DNA from: Bacillus solimangrovi
Lineage (GTDB): Bacteria > Bacillota > Bacilli > Bacillales > Bacillaceae_N
DNA length: 64,000 nt
Assembly (NCBI RefSeq): GCF_001742425.1
Contig: NZ_MJEH01000061.1
Coordinates: 62,001 to 126,000, forward strand
Direction: 5' to 3'
Shown: positions 18,545-28,492 of the stretch, in pieces
Layout: each line of letters starts with the position of its first letter
Numbering within the stretch: position 1 is the first letter of the stretch
Translations under genes and position numbers: made by a program
The notes under the pieces: generated by a model
What the model was told of the DNA's origin: nothing
Database searches by the model: none
What the model saw: only the letters and a program-made list of their open reading frames with translations

Positions 18545-20806
18545 ATGGTGAAGAAAGGGCGGATTATTGCCTTTTTTCTTATTGTCCTTTTACTAGGAGG
18601 TACAATTGGAACAACCATTGAAGGTGTTGCAAAGAATATTAAGTTAGGCCTAGACTTACAAGGTGGTTTTGAGGTCTTATATGAAGTAGAACCTGTTGAG
18701 GAAGGACAAGTTGTAGACAAAGAATTGCTCTTAAGTACAGTTAGTGCATTGAATAAACGTGTCAATGTACTCGGTGTAAATGAGCCAAGCATTCAAATTG
18801 AAGGCGATAATCGAATTCGTGTTCAATTAGCAGGTGTTGAAAATCAAAATGAAGCTCGTGAAATTTTATCAACACAAGCAAAAATTTCCTTTCATGATGT
18901 TCAAGATAACCTTGTACTAGATGGTACTCAGCTAGAAGAAGGTGGGGCTGCTCAATCATTTAATGAAAACAATCAGCCGATTGTTACTCTAACAGCTAAA
19001 AATGCAAGTGACTTTGGTGATGCAACAGAGCACATTCTCTCGCTTGCTCCTAATAACCTCATGGTGACGTGGCTTGATTATGATGAAGAAGTTGATTCTT
19101 ACGAACAGTACCCAGAAAATGATAAAATCATCTCAGTTGCGAGTGTAAACCAAGTATTAAACACGACAAATATTATGATATCTGGTAACTTCACTGTTGA
19201 AGAAGCGAAGCAACTTGCAGACCTCTTAAACGCAGGATCACTTCCAGTTGAATTGAAGGAAATCTATTCGACATCAGTAGGTGCTCAATTTGGTGAGAAG
19301 GCACTTGAGAAAACGGTCTATGCTGGTTTAATTGGAATTGCACTTATTTTCTTGTTTATGCTTTTCTATTATCGTTTACCTGGTTTCATTGCGGTTATTA
19401 CACTGTCCGTTTATATCTTCTTAATCTTACAAGTATTTGATTGGATGAATGGTGTTCTCACGTTGCCTGGTATTGCGGCAATTATTCTCGGTGTCGGGAT
19501 GGCAGTAGATGCTAATATCATCACATATGAACGGTTAAAAGAAGAATTAAAAGTCGGAAAATCGGTTATGTCTGCTTTCCGCGCAGGTAATCGCAGATCG
19601 TTAGCGACAATCTTAGATGCGAACATTACAACGATCCTTGCAGCAACCGTGCTCTTTATATATGGAACGAGCTCAGTAAAAGGTTTTGCAACGATGTTGA
19701 TTATAAGTATCCTGTTAAGTTTTATTACAGCAGTATATGGTACGCGCTTATTATTAGGACTATGGATAAACAGTCGTATACTAAATAAAAAGTTAAGTTA
19801 CTTTGGTGTGAAAGAAAGTGAAGTTCATGATATTTCAGAAGGACTTGATAGTGCACCAATTAGTGAACGATTTAAAAGCTTAGACCTTATTAAACACCGT
19901 AAAAAGTTTTTCGGTTTTTCAATATCTATGGTAATCGTTGGCGTAGGATTGCTATTGACAATAGGTTTAAATCTAGGGATTGATTTTGCAAGTGGTACAC
20001 GTGTTGAAGTGTTAGCTAACCAACCACTTAATGCCGAACAAGTACAATCTAGCTTTGAAGCGGTTGATTTAGAACCGAACGAAGTATTGATTTCAGGTAC
20101 TGATAATGAGATTGGTGTAGCAAGCTTTGTTGGTGTATTAGATAAGGGAGAAATCGCCAATTTAAAAACACACTTCAATAACGAATATGGTGCAGAACCA
20201 AGTGTAAGTACCGTATCACCAACAGTAGGAAAAGAGCTTGCAAGAAATGCGTTTATCGCTGTTATGATTGCATCAGTAGGTATTATCATTTACGTTACGA
20301 TTCGATTTGAATTCTACTTTGCATTGGCAGCTATCGTAGCATTGTTACATGATGCATTCTTTATTATTGCAGCGTTCAGTTTACTTCAGTTTGAGGTTGA
20401 TATTACCTTCATCGCCGCTGTCTTAACGATAGTTGGTTACTCAATTAATGATACGATCGTTACATTTGATCGAATTCGTGAAAATTTACAACTTAAAAAA
20501 CGTATTAAATCATACGAAGATTTAGCAGAAGTTGTAAACAGAAGTTTACTTCAAACGTTGGCTCGTTCGATTAATACGATCTTAACAGTTATGTTTGCAG
20601 CGGGTGCATTGCTAATCTTTGGTAGTGAATCGATTAGAGGTTTCTCCTTTGCACTTCTTATCGGTTTAGTTGCTGGAACATATTCTTCTCTTTTCATCGC
20701 AGCACAGCTGTGGTTAACGTGGAAGCATAAGCAATTAAAGAAAAATGGCTTCAAACCATTAAGAAAAGAAAAAAGTGATCAACCAAAACCTGAAGCACAA
20801 GTATAA
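18545..20806 (+). CDS. secDF: Protein translocase subunit SecDF (fused)
   Basis: SecD and SecF in one chain of 753 residues, an RND-type motor that uses the ion gradient to help release exported proteins. The SecD half (about 1-440) has TM1, the D1 motif LGLDLQGGFEVLYEV (about 33-47), a large external domain and five TMs with GMAVDANIITYERLKEEL (about 318-335). The SecF half (about 450-745) has GLNLGIDFASGTRVE and VGYSINDTIVTFDRIREN. ATG 18545 is 9 bases after GGAGG; a TTG at 18539 is too close. Fusion is normal for Bacillaceae. A strong terminator follows. Confidence 0.97.
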   Translation: MVKKGRIIAFFLIVLLLGGTIGTTIEGVAKNIKLGLDLQGGFEVLYEVEPVEEGQVVDKELLLSTVSALNKRVNVLGVNEPSIQIEGDNRIRVQLAGVENQNEAREILSTQAKISFHDVQDNLVLDGTQLEEGGAAQSFNENNQPIVTLTAKNASDFGDATEHILSLAPNNLMVTWLDYDEEVDSYEQYPENDKIISVASVNQVLNTTNIMISGNFTVEEAKQLADLLNAGSLPVELKEIYSTSVGAQFGEKALEKTVYAGLIGIALIFLFMLFYYRLPGFIAVITLSVYIFLILQVFDWMNGVLTLPGIAAIILGVGMAVDANIITYERLKEELKVGKSVMSAFRAGNRRSLATILDANITTILAATVLFIYGTSSVKGFATMLIISILLSFITAVYGTRLLLGLWINSRILNKKLSYFGVKESEVHDISEGLDSAPISERFKSLDLIKHRKKFFGFSISMVIVGVGLLLTIGLNLGIDFASGTRVEVLANQPLNAEQVQSSFEAVDLEPNEVLISGTDNEIGVASFVGVLDKGEIANLKTHFNNEYGAEPSVSTVSPTVGKELARNAFIAVMIASVGIIIYVTIRFEFYFALAAIVALLHDAFFIIAAFSLLQFEVDITFIAAVLTIVGYSINDTIVTFDRIRENLQLKKRIKSYEDLAEVVNRSLLQTLARSINTILTVMFAAGALLIFGSESIRGFSFALLIGLVAGTYSSLFIAAQLWLTWKHKQLKKNGFKPLRKEKSDQPKPEAQV

Positions 20807-20814
20807 GTAATTAA

Positions 20815-20853
20815 CAACAGCTGTAGCGCAAAAAGCTACAGCTGTTGTTTTGT
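20815..20853 (+). terminator. Terminator after secDF
   Basis: A perfect 13-bp stem, CAACAGCTGTAGC and GCTACAGCTGTTG, with a 7-base loop and TTTTG. Confidence 0.93.
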
Positions 20854-21047
20854 TAATAAGAAATTTTAATAAGTATTTACAAAATTTACTACTCCAAATT
20901 GACTTATTGATTTACAAATAATAATCTATGTTAAAGTAGTTTAGAATAATATGGTTAGTATAGAAGTGTGAGAAAATTAAACCATTTTTTAAAAGTAGGT
21001 AATTGTAATTAAAATTAACGTTTATGCATCTAAAGGTTGGTGAGCAT

Positions 21048-21956
21048 GTGCATAAGGAAGAACGATTTAAAAAGGCTGAGTTTGCAGCGATGGTTGGAAT
21101 TATTGGAAATATTGTATTAGCAATAATTAAGGTGATACTAGGTACAATTGGGAATAGTCGTGCATTAATTGCTGATGCAGCTCATTCGTTTTCTGATGTA
21201 GTTGGGTCTTTGGCGGTTTTTATTGGTTTAAGAGCTGCGAAACAGCCTCCTGATGAAGATCATCCATATGGTCATGGGAAAGCAGAATCTATAGCAGCGA
21301 TTATCGTTGCAGTTCTGTTGTTTGTTGTTGGGATCGAGATTGCGCTCACCTCTTATAAGTCTTTCTTTAAAGATATTGTCGCTCCTTCTATGGCAGCAGT
21401 ATATGGGGTTTTATTATCAATTTTCATAAAAGAAGCTATGTTTCAATATAAGTTTCGTTTAGGTAAAAAGATAAAAAGTGATGCAATTATCGTAAATGCA
21501 TACGAACATCGCTCTGATGTTTATTCTTCACTTGCAGCGTTAGTAGGAATTGTTGCTGCAATGGTTGGAGGAAGGGTTGGGATAGATTGGTTAGTTTATG
21601 CTGACCCAGTTGCTGGAATATTTGTCGCAGGTTTAGTTATAAGGATGGCATGGAAACTAGGAGCGGAGTCAATTCATAATACGTTAGATCACGTTCTGCA
21701 TGAGGAAGAGGAAATTAAACGGTTAAGAGACGTTGTGAATGGAGTTGACGGTGTCAGAGAGATTAATGAATTATTAGCAAGAGAGCATGGTCATTATGTA
21801 ATCGTTGACATAAAAATCGCAGTTGATCCGTTTATTACAGTTGAAGAAGGCCATTACATTGGCAAATGTGTCAAGGAACAACTTCTTAATGAACCAAATG
21901 TTCAAGATGTAATGGTTCATATTAATCCATATAATCTAGAGAAGGAAAGTACATAA
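21048..21956 (+). CDS. Cation diffusion facilitator (CDF) metal transporter
   Basis: A CDF-family divalent metal/H+ antiporter of about 302 residues. Six membrane segments span about 8-205; the TM2 metal site appears in ALIADAAHSFSDVVGS and the HPYGHGKAES motif follows TM2-TM3. TM5 carries the second half-site (YEHRSDVYSS). The C-terminal cytosolic ferredoxin-like domain (about 210-290) contains HDHV-type and GHYVIVDIKI elements. Metal specificity (Zn, Mn, Fe) is not decided. I prefer GTG 21048 because a GGTTGGTGA site precedes it; ATG 21024 would add 8 residues but has no site. Confidence 0.9.
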   Translation: MHKEERFKKAEFAAMVGIIGNIVLAIIKVILGTIGNSRALIADAAHSFSDVVGSLAVFIGLRAAKQPPDEDHPYGHGKAESIAAIIVAVLLFVVGIEIALTSYKSFFKDIVAPSMAAVYGVLLSIFIKEAMFQYKFRLGKKIKSDAIIVNAYEHRSDVYSSLAALVGIVAAMVGGRVGIDWLVYADPVAGIFVAGLVIRMAWKLGAESIHNTLDHVLHEEEEIKRLRDVVNGVDGVREINELLAREHGHYVIVDIKIAVDPFITVEEGHYIGKCVKEQLLNEPNVQDVMVHINPYNLEKEST

Positions 21957-22004
21957 TGCAATGAAGAGTTCGGTTATTAAGACAATGAGAAAGGGGTGGA
22001 ATCG

Positions 22005-22358
22005 GTGAAGGTACAGTGGAATTTGTTATTGGCGTTAGTTTTTGCTTTGATTGTTGCGGTGTTTGCTGTCATTAATGTTGAATCGGTTACTGTAAATTAT
22101 GCATTTGGCACAGCTGAATGGCCATTAGTTTTAGTGATTTTATGTTCTGCATTACTTGGGGGACTAATTATTGGTTCTACTGGGTTAATACGCTTGTATA
22201 AGGTGCAACGCCAAGTAAAACTTCTTCACCGAGAGAAAACTCAGTTAGAAGAAAAGGTTATACGATTAGAAAGTGAAGAAAATGAACAAAAGACTGGTGA
22301 AAATTTAGGTTTTAGTTTACATGGTGAACATTCAGAAAAAGATCATACTATCAAGTAA
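22005..22358 (+). CDS. LapA family (DUF1049) membrane protein
   Basis: A 117-residue protein with two membrane segments (about 5-27 and 42-64) and a coiled-coil C-terminal tail (about 70-100; VKLLHREKTQLEEKVIRLE), the layout of the LapA/YciS family. E. coli LapA acts in envelope lipid assembly with LapB; the Gram-positive role is unknown. GTG 22005 follows AAAGGGGTGG. It precedes recJ, as in other Bacillaceae. Confidence 0.82.
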   Translation: MKVQWNLLLALVFALIVAVFAVINVESVTVNYAFGTAEWPLVLVILCSALLGGLIIGSTGLIRLYKVQRQVKLLHREKTQLEEKVIRLESEENEQKTGENLGFSLHGEHSEKDHTIK

Positions 22359-22478
22359 CACACTCATCAGCACGAACTTTCTTTCATCCCTTACTAATGA
22401 TTACATTTAATAAACAAATAAAAGTGAATGATCAACATAATTGGAATATTTATTTCTGATGACATATGGTTAAATCAG

Positions 22479-22533
22479 TTTACCATCCCTCAACCAATTT
22501 TGTATAATAAATAAGTTGAGGGGTGTTTTTAAT
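22479..22533 (+). promoter_or_regulatory. Hairpin with recJ Shine-Dalgarno in 3' arm and promoter -10 in the loop
   Basis: CATCCCTCAAC (22484-22494) pairs with GTTGAGGGGTG (22515-22525; one G-T pair) across a 20-base loop, and TTTTT follows. The 3' arm holds the recJ binding site GAGGGGTG. TATAAT (22503-22508) is in the loop, and TTTACC (22479-22484), 18 bases upstream, is a possible -35. A start near 22515 would give RNA beginning with the unpaired 3' arm. For RNA coming from lapA the same hairpin looks like an intrinsic terminator. Confidence 0.6.
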
Positions 22534-24888
22534 ATGTTAACTGCAAAAACCCGTTGGAAGAAGAAATCATATTCAGAAGCATTAGCACAATCAATTGAAG
22601 CAGAATTGCATGTTTCACCACTTGTCGCAAAATTGTTAGCTACAAGGGGAATTGAAACGGTTGAAGAAGCTGAACAGTTTATTCACGTTGACTCACAAAC
22701 ATTTTATGACCCATTTCTTATAGAATCGATGGATGTTGCAGTTGAGAGAATTCATCGTGCCATTTCAAATGGTGAAAAAATACTCGTTTTTGGGGACTAT
22801 GATGCTGACGGTGTAACGAGTACAACGATTATGATAAAAGCATTACTTGAGCTTAACGCAAATGTTGATTTCTACATTCCTAATCGATTTACTGAAGGTT
22901 ATGGACCGAATGAACCAGCTTTTCGTAAAGCAAAGCAAGATGGAGTTAGTTTAATTGTAACCGTAGATACAGGCATTTCAGCAACACACGAAGCAGCTGT
23001 TGCCAAGGAGCTAGGGTTGGACCTTATTATAACGGATCATCATGAACCACCAGCAGAAATGCCACAAGCTTATGCAATTATCCATCCAAGAGTTGGAGAA
23101 AATCACTACCCTTGTGGAGAATTAGCAGGAGCAGGGGTCGCATTAAAAACTGCCCATGCATTGTTGGGGTATCTTCCAGAGCATTTGCTTGTTTTTGCAG
23201 CAATAGGTACAATTGCAGATCTCGTACCATTAGTAGATGAGAATCGATTGATTGCTGTAAAAGGTTTACGTCAAATTTCAACTACAACAAATGTTGGTTT
23301 ACGAGCTTTATTACGTCAAGCAAGTTTACATGATCAGCCAATTACAGAAGAGACAGTGGGTTTTGGTTTAGGTCCGAGAATTAATGCTGTCGGTCGTATG
23401 AGTGATGCTACGCCTGCTGTTCATTTATTCATGACTGATGATGATGAGGAAGCGACATTTCTTGCTAAGCAAGTAGATAAATTCAATAAAGAACGTCAAC
23501 AAGTCGTTCAGGTTATGACTGAAGAGGCTGTCCAAGAGGTTGAACAGTTAATGGAGCAAGAGGACCCAGCAGTTATTGTCATTGCTCGTGAAGGTTGGAA
23601 TGCAGGTGTTATAGGTATTGTTGCTTCAAGACTTGTTGATCGCTTCTACCGGCCTACGATCGTCTTATCTATTGATGAGGAAAAAGGAGAAGCTAAAGGC
23701 TCAGCACGAAGCATTACAGGTTTTCATATGTATGACAACCTAGTACAGTGTTCAGATTTATTAGTAGGATTTGGTGGACATCCAATGGCAGCGGGAATGA
23801 CAATTCGTACTGAACATATTGATGAATTTCATAGAAGGTTAAACCAATTTGCAAAGCAGATATTATCTGATGAAGACTTCACTCCGATTGATTATATTGA
23901 TATTGTTTGTAATGCAGATGATATTAATTTAGATGTAATTGAGCAATTTAATAAACTAGCACCGTTTGGAATGGCAAATCCAAAGCCTAAAGTTATGCTT
24001 CAAGATTCCAATTTGAAACTAATCCGCCGTATTGGTAGCGATCAGAACCATTTGAAAGTAGGAATTGATAGCAGTAATGGTACTTTGGATGGAATTGGCT
24101 TCGGTCTTGGTTATTTGTATGATGAGATTTCACCTACCTCGCGTATTTCGTGGTATGGAGAACTATCGATTAACGAATGGAACGGATTAAGAAAACCACA
24201 GATTATGATTCAAGATGTAGAAATTACAGATTGGCAGCTTTTTGATTTACGAGGAAAAAAGAATATTGATAAGCAACTTCAATCGATTCCTATTAATAAA
24301 TTAATGATTTTAACCTTTCGTAGTAAATCAATTCAACGCTTGAAGTTGAATGCGTTCCAAGAGAGTATTATCGACCTTGAAATACACAAGGGAAAGATTG
24401 ATGTTACAGATAAGTATGTCGTATTAATTGACTTGCCATTAAGAAAAGAGCAGCTAAAAACTATATTCGCAGATGGAGCACCCGAGAGGATTTATGCTGT
24501 ATTAGATCATGAAGATGATCATTATTTCAGCATGTTACCATCAAGAGATCATTTTAAATGGTATTATGGGTTTTTATTAAAGCAACAGCCATTTCAGTTA
24601 GACAAGCATGCTCCATTACTAGCGAAGAGAAAAGGCTGGCCGACAGATATGATTTATTTTATGTCAGAGGTGTTTTTTGAGCTTAATTTTGCTAGAATAG
24701 AAAATGGTCTAGTTTATTTAATGGAAAAACCTACTAAGAAAGATATTGCAGATTCAATAAAGTATCAGCAAAAGAAGGAACAGATGACACTAGAAAATGA
24801 CTTTGTCTATTCTTCATATGAATCATTGCGAAAATCATTTGAAGAAATGTGTGAAGTTGGCTTGAAGTTAGAGGAGGAAGTATTGTAA
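22534..24888 (+). CDS. recJ: Single-stranded-DNA-specific exonuclease RecJ
   Basis: 5'-3' ssDNA exonuclease of recombination and repair. The 784-residue protein, close to the B. subtilis length, has the DHH domain (about 70-230; [13 protein letters not shown], motif [11 protein letters not shown]), the DHHA1 domain (about 340-450; [10 protein letters not shown]), an OB fold (about 460-570) and the Bacillus-type C-terminal extension. ATG 22534 is 8 bases after GAGGGGTG; a TTG at 22516 lies in the binding site. The stop codon overlaps the apt start (TAATG), so recJ and apt are translationally coupled. Confidence 0.97.
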   Translation: MLTAKTRWKKKSYSEALAQSIEAELHVSPLVAKLLATRGIETVEEAEQFIHVDSQTFYDPFLIESMDVAVERIHRAISNGEKILVFGDYDADGVTSTTIMIKALLELNANVDFYIPNRFTEGYGPNEPAFRKAKQDGVSLIVTVDTGISATHEAAVAKELGLDLIITDHHEPPAEMPQAYAIIHPRVGENHYPCGELAGAGVALKTAHALLGYLPEHLLVFAAIGTIADLVPLVDENRLIAVKGLRQISTTTNVGLRALLRQASLHDQPITEETVGFGLGPRINAVGRMSDATPAVHLFMTDDDEEATFLAKQVDKFNKERQQVVQVMTEEAVQEVEQLMEQEDPAVIVIAREGWNAGVIGIVASRLVDRFYRPTIVLSIDEEKGEAKGSARSITGFHMYDNLVQCSDLLVGFGGHPMAAGMTIRTEHIDEFHRRLNQFAKQILSDEDFTPIDYIDIVCNADDINLDVIEQFNKLAPFGMANPKPKVMLQDSNLKLIRRIGSDQNHLKVGIDSSNGTLDGIGFGLGYLYDEISPTSRISWYGELSINEWNGLRKPQIMIQDVEITDWQLFDLRGKKNIDKQLQSIPINKLMILTFRSKSIQRLKLNAFQESIIDLEIHKGKIDVTDKYVVLIDLPLRKEQLKTIFADGAPERIYAVLDHEDDHYFSMLPSRDHFKWYYGFLLKQQPFQLDKHAPLLAKRKGWPTDMIYFMSEVFFELNFARIENGLVYLMEKPTKKDIADSIKYQQKKEQMTLENDFVYSSYESLRKSFEEMCEVGLKLEEEVL

Positions 24889-25400
24889 TGGATTATAAGA
24901 AGTATATAACAATTGTAGAAGATTGGCCGAAAGAGGGCGTCAGATTTAAAGATATCACAACATTGATGGATAATGGAACAGCATATAAAAGTGCAGTAGA
25001 TGAGATTGTTGAATATGCAAAAAAACAAGAAGTAGATCTTATTGTTGGCCCTGAGGCGCGTGGATTTATTGTGGGTTGCCCGGTGTCATATTCGCTAGAA
25101 ATCGGATTTGCACCTGTTCGTAAGCCAGGAAAATTACCACGTGAAGTGATAAAACAAGATTATGGTCTAGAATACGGCAAAGACGTATTAACGATGCATA
25201 AAGACGCAATCAAGCCTGGACAACGTGTTTTAATTACAGACGACCTACTTGCAACTGGAGGTACAATGGAAGCAACAATCAAACTTGTTGAGCAACTTGG
25301 TGGTATTGTTGTAGGACTAGCCTTTTTAATTGAATTAACATATTTAAATGGTCGTGATAAACTTAAAGGTTATGATGTGTTAACATTAATGGAATACTAA
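24888..25400 (+). CDS. apt: Adenine phosphoribosyltransferase
   Basis: Salvages adenine to AMP with PRPP. The 170-residue protein has the PRPP-binding motif [15 protein letters not shown] (about 121-135) and the type I PRTase core with [11 protein letters not shown] (about 55-65). ATG 24888 overlaps the recJ stop; the binding site GAGGAGG is within recJ. The recJ-apt-relA order is conserved in Bacillaceae. AMP made here can feed the nucleotide pool that RelA controls. Confidence 0.97.
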   Translation: MDYKKYITIVEDWPKEGVRFKDITTLMDNGTAYKSAVDEIVEYAKKQEVDLIVGPEARGFIVGCPVSYSLEIGFAPVRKPGKLPREVIKQDYGLEYGKDVLTMHKDAIKPGQRVLITDDLLATGGTMEATIKLVEQLGGIVVGLAFLIELTYLNGRDKLKGYDVLTLMEY

Positions 25401-25421
25401 TTTCTGGAATATCTTAATCTT

Positions 25422-25460
25422 AAAGAGTGCTCTTTTTACGAAAAGGGGTACTCTTTGTTT
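25422..25460 (+). terminator. Terminator after apt
   Basis: A 16-position stem with G-U pairs, AAAGAGTGCTCTTTTT against AAAAGGGGTACTCTTT, 3-base loop, and a short T-tract. It separates apt from relA. Confidence 0.75.
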
Positions 25461-25578
25461 GCATTTTTGAACATTTACGATAACGTATAATTATATTGTA
25501 TGATTTTAGTCCTTTACATTGTCCGTTTTTTTCAAGATAATAAAAGCAAAATCTAATCAAATCATTTTAGGTGATACA

Positions 25579-27774
25579 ATGGCTAAAGATAGGGTGTTAA
25601 CAGCTGAACAAGTAATTGATCTTGTTCGGGAATATTTGTCTGAAGAAGATACATTATTTGTTGAAGAAGCCTATAAGTTTGCTGCAACAGCGCATCGTGA
25701 ACAATATCGAAAATCAGGAGAGCCTTATATTATCCACCCTATTCAAGTGGCAGGTATATTGGCAGAACTGAGACTTGATCCTGTAACGGTTGCTGCTGGC
25801 TTTCTTCATGATGTTGTCGAAGATACCGACTATACACTTGAAGATATTGAGAAGGCATTTAATAAAGAGGCTGCCATGCTTGTTGATGGTGTTACGAAGC
25901 TTGGGAAGATTAAATATAAGTCAAAGGAAGCGCAACAAGCTGAGAACCATCGTAAAATGTTCGTTGCGATGGCACAAGACATTCGTGTCATTCTCATCAA
26001 ACTGGCAGACCGTTTACACAATATGCGTACGTTGAAACATCTCCCACCAGAAAAACAACGGAGAATCTCGAATGAAACGTTGGAGATTTTTGCTCCTCTA
26101 GCTCATCGTTTAGGTATATCAACGATAAAATGGGAATTAGAGGATACAGCTTTACGTTATTTAAATCCTCAGCAATATTATCGTATTGTAAATTTGATGA
26201 AAAATAAGCGAAATGAACGTGAACAGTATGTTCAAGAAGTAATCAACGAAATAGATTCACGATTAGAGAGTGTACATGTAGAGGCTGAAATTTCAGGTAG
26301 GCCAAAGCATATATATAGTATTTATCGCAAAATGGCATTACAAAATAAACAATTCAATGAAATTTATGACTTACTTGCTGTTCGGGTACATGTTGATAGC
26401 ATTAAAGATTGTTACGCTGCGTTAGGAATTATCCACACATGTTGGAAACCAATGCCAGGTCGATTTAAGGATTATATAGCTATGCCAAAGGCAAACATGT
26501 ATCAATCTTTGCATACGACTGTGATCGGTCCAAAAGGAGATCCGCTTGAGGTACAAATTCGAACACACGAGATGCATGAAGTTGCTGAGTATGGTGTTGC
26601 GGCACATTGGGCCTATAAAGAAGGAAAGAAACTTAATGAGAACCAAGCAAGCCTTCAAGAAAAGATGAGCTGGTTCCGTGAAATATTAGAATGGCAAAAT
26701 GATACAAATGACGCGGAAGAGTTTATGGAGTCATTGAAAATCGACCTATTCTCTGACATGGTGTTTGTCTTCACGCCTAAAGGTGATGTCTTTGAACTAC
26801 CAAAAGGTTCCGTTCCTATTGATTTTGCTTATCGAGTTCACACAGAAGTAGGTAATAAAACAATTGGCTCAAAGGTAAACGGCAAAATGGTTCCACTCGA
26901 TTATAAGTTATGTACAGGTGATATAGTCGAGATTTTGACCTCAAAACATTCATATGGTCCGAGTCAAGATTGGCTTAAATTAAGTCAAACATCGCAAGCG
27001 AAGAATAAGATTCGACAATATTTCAAAAAACAACGTAGAGATGAGAATGTTGCGAAAGGTAAGGAGCTTGTTGATAAAGAAATCAGACGTCATGAAATTG
27101 AGCCAAATGAAGTATTAACTACTGAGAACATTAAACGTGTTGTCGAGAAGTTTCATTTTTCCAATGAAGAGGATATGTATGCAGCAGTCGGCTACAATGG
27201 TATAACTGCAGCCCAAATTGCTACTCGATTGACAGAGAAAATACGTAATCAGCGAGATGTAGATTTGGAAAATGTCATTGAAGAAGTGATTTCTGAGGCG
27301 AAGCGTACACCACTTAAACGAACGGATACAGGTGTACACGTAAAAGGAGTAAGTAACTTACTCGTACGTCTTTCCAAGTGTTGTAACCCCGTTCCTGGAG
27401 ATGATATTGTCGGGTATATTACTAAAGGTCGCGGTGTTTCGGTGCACAGAACAGACTGTGCGAATGTTAATAATGAGGAAGCCAAGCAAAGACTTCTTGA
27501 GGTTGAGTGGGAAGGTAGTGGCAAAGAAACGAAGTCCTACAATGTCGATATAGAAATTACGGGCTTTGATCGCAATGGTTTACTGAACGAAGTATTACAT
27601 GTTGTGAATAATACGAATACAAGTATTACTGCTGTATCTGGACGAACGGATCGTGATAAGATGGCGTTAATTCATATGACATTATCTATTCATAACATAA
27701 GTCATTTACAGAAGGTTGCAGATCGGATTAAACAAATACCTGACGTATACACGGTGAGACGAATTACACAATAA
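25579..27774 (+). CDS. relA: Bifunctional (p)ppGpp synthetase/hydrolase Rel
   Basis: Long RSH enzyme of the stringent response. The 731-residue protein has the HD hydrolase domain (about 25-195; [12 protein letters not shown] shows the HD pair), the synthetase domain (about 220-360; [21 protein letters not shown]), TGS (about 385-450), the helical and zinc-finger/CC region (about 540-640; [16 protein letters not shown]) and an ACT domain (about 655-731). HD and synthetase motifs are both intact, so it should be bifunctional. ATG 25579 follows TTAGGTGA; the longer frame from 25519 adds residues with no family similarity. Confidence 0.97.
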   Translation: MAKDRVLTAEQVIDLVREYLSEEDTLFVEEAYKFAATAHREQYRKSGEPYIIHPIQVAGILAELRLDPVTVAAGFLHDVVEDTDYTLEDIEKAFNKEAAMLVDGVTKLGKIKYKSKEAQQAENHRKMFVAMAQDIRVILIKLADRLHNMRTLKHLPPEKQRRISNETLEIFAPLAHRLGISTIKWELEDTALRYLNPQQYYRIVNLMKNKRNEREQYVQEVINEIDSRLESVHVEAEISGRPKHIYSIYRKMALQNKQFNEIYDLLAVRVHVDSIKDCYAALGIIHTCWKPMPGRFKDYIAMPKANMYQSLHTTVIGPKGDPLEVQIRTHEMHEVAEYGVAAHWAYKEGKKLNENQASLQEKMSWFREILEWQNDTNDAEEFMESLKIDLFSDMVFVFTPKGDVFELPKGSVPIDFAYRVHTEVGNKTIGSKVNGKMVPLDYKLCTGDIVEILTSKHSYGPSQDWLKLSQTSQAKNKIRQYFKKQRRDENVAKGKELVDKEIRRHEIEPNEVLTTENIKRVVEKFHFSNEEDMYAAVGYNGITAAQIATRLTEKIRNQRDVDLENVIEEVISEAKRTPLKRTDTGVHVKGVSNLLVRLSKCCNPVPGDDIVGYITKGRGVSVHRTDCANVNNEEAKQRLLEVEWEGSGKETKSYNVDIEITGFDRNGLLNEVLHVVNNTNTSITAVSGRTDRDKMALIHMTLSIHNISHLQKVADRIKQIPDVYTVRRITQ

Positions 27775-27897
27775 TGTTAAGGTTCTATTTATGTGTATGT
27801 TTATTCCTTATGTACACATCAGTAGATTTGTACAGTAATGAAGTGAAGATTTGCGTATCAATTCATGCAGGATAATGTAGTTGGAGGATTTAAGAAA

Positions 27898-28353
27898 ATG
27901 AAAGTTGTTGTTCAACGTGCGAAGGAAGCAAAAGTAATTGTTGATGGAGAAACAGTTGGTAGCCTTGATCAAGGTCTAATGTTACTCGTAGGAATTACAC
28001 ATGATGATACTGTTGAAGATCTTATAAATGTAGCAGACAAAATTGCCAATTTACGTATCTTTGAAGATGAAGATGGGAAGATGAATCTTTCTCTGTTAGA
28101 TGTAAACGGTGGTGTCCTTTCTGTGTCTCAGTTCACTCTATATGCAGATACGAGAAAAGGTAGACGACCTAATTTTATGGCTGCAGCTAAACCGGACTTC
28201 GCAAATGAGATGTATGAACAATTCAATCATCAGTTAAGGGAAAAGGGAATTCGTGTTGAGACAGGGCGTTTCGGTGCGATGATGGATGTCTCTTTTACAA
28301 ATGATGGTCCTGTAACGATTATAATTGAAAGTGAAAATGGAAAAATTATATAG
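27898..28353 (+). CDS. dtd: D-aminoacyl-tRNA deacylase
   Basis: Hydrolyses D-amino acids mischarged on tRNA (D-Tyr-tRNA deacylase). The 151-residue protein has the two cross-subunit active-site motifs: SQFTLYA (about 78-84) and the Gly-cisPro GPVT (about 138-141). ATG 27898 follows TTGGAGGATTT; the frame from 27865 extends into a region with no binding site. It follows relA as in B. subtilis (yrvI) and ends at a strong terminator. Confidence 0.95.
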   Translation: MKVVVQRAKEAKVIVDGETVGSLDQGLMLLVGITHDDTVEDLINVADKIANLRIFEDEDGKMNLSLLDVNGGVLSVSQFTLYADTRKGRRPNFMAAAKPDFANEMYEQFNHQLREKGIRVETGRFGAMMDVSFTNDGPVTIIIESENGKII

Positions 28354-28403
28354 AAATACGCTTGTTTCTGGTGTAGAATCATGTTCAAGATAATTTAAAA
28401 CGA

Positions 28404-28440
28404 ACCCCCTGCTCAAACATTTTGAGCAGGGGGTCTTTTA
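28404..28440 (+). terminator. Terminator after dtd
   Basis: A 13-bp perfect stem, ACCCCCTGCTCAA and TTGAGCAGGGGGT, followed by CTTTTA. Confidence 0.93.
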
Positions 28441-28492
28441 TTAGCGAGCAATAGAGTAGAAGTGTCGAGCTTCAAAAACTATTCCTATCTAC

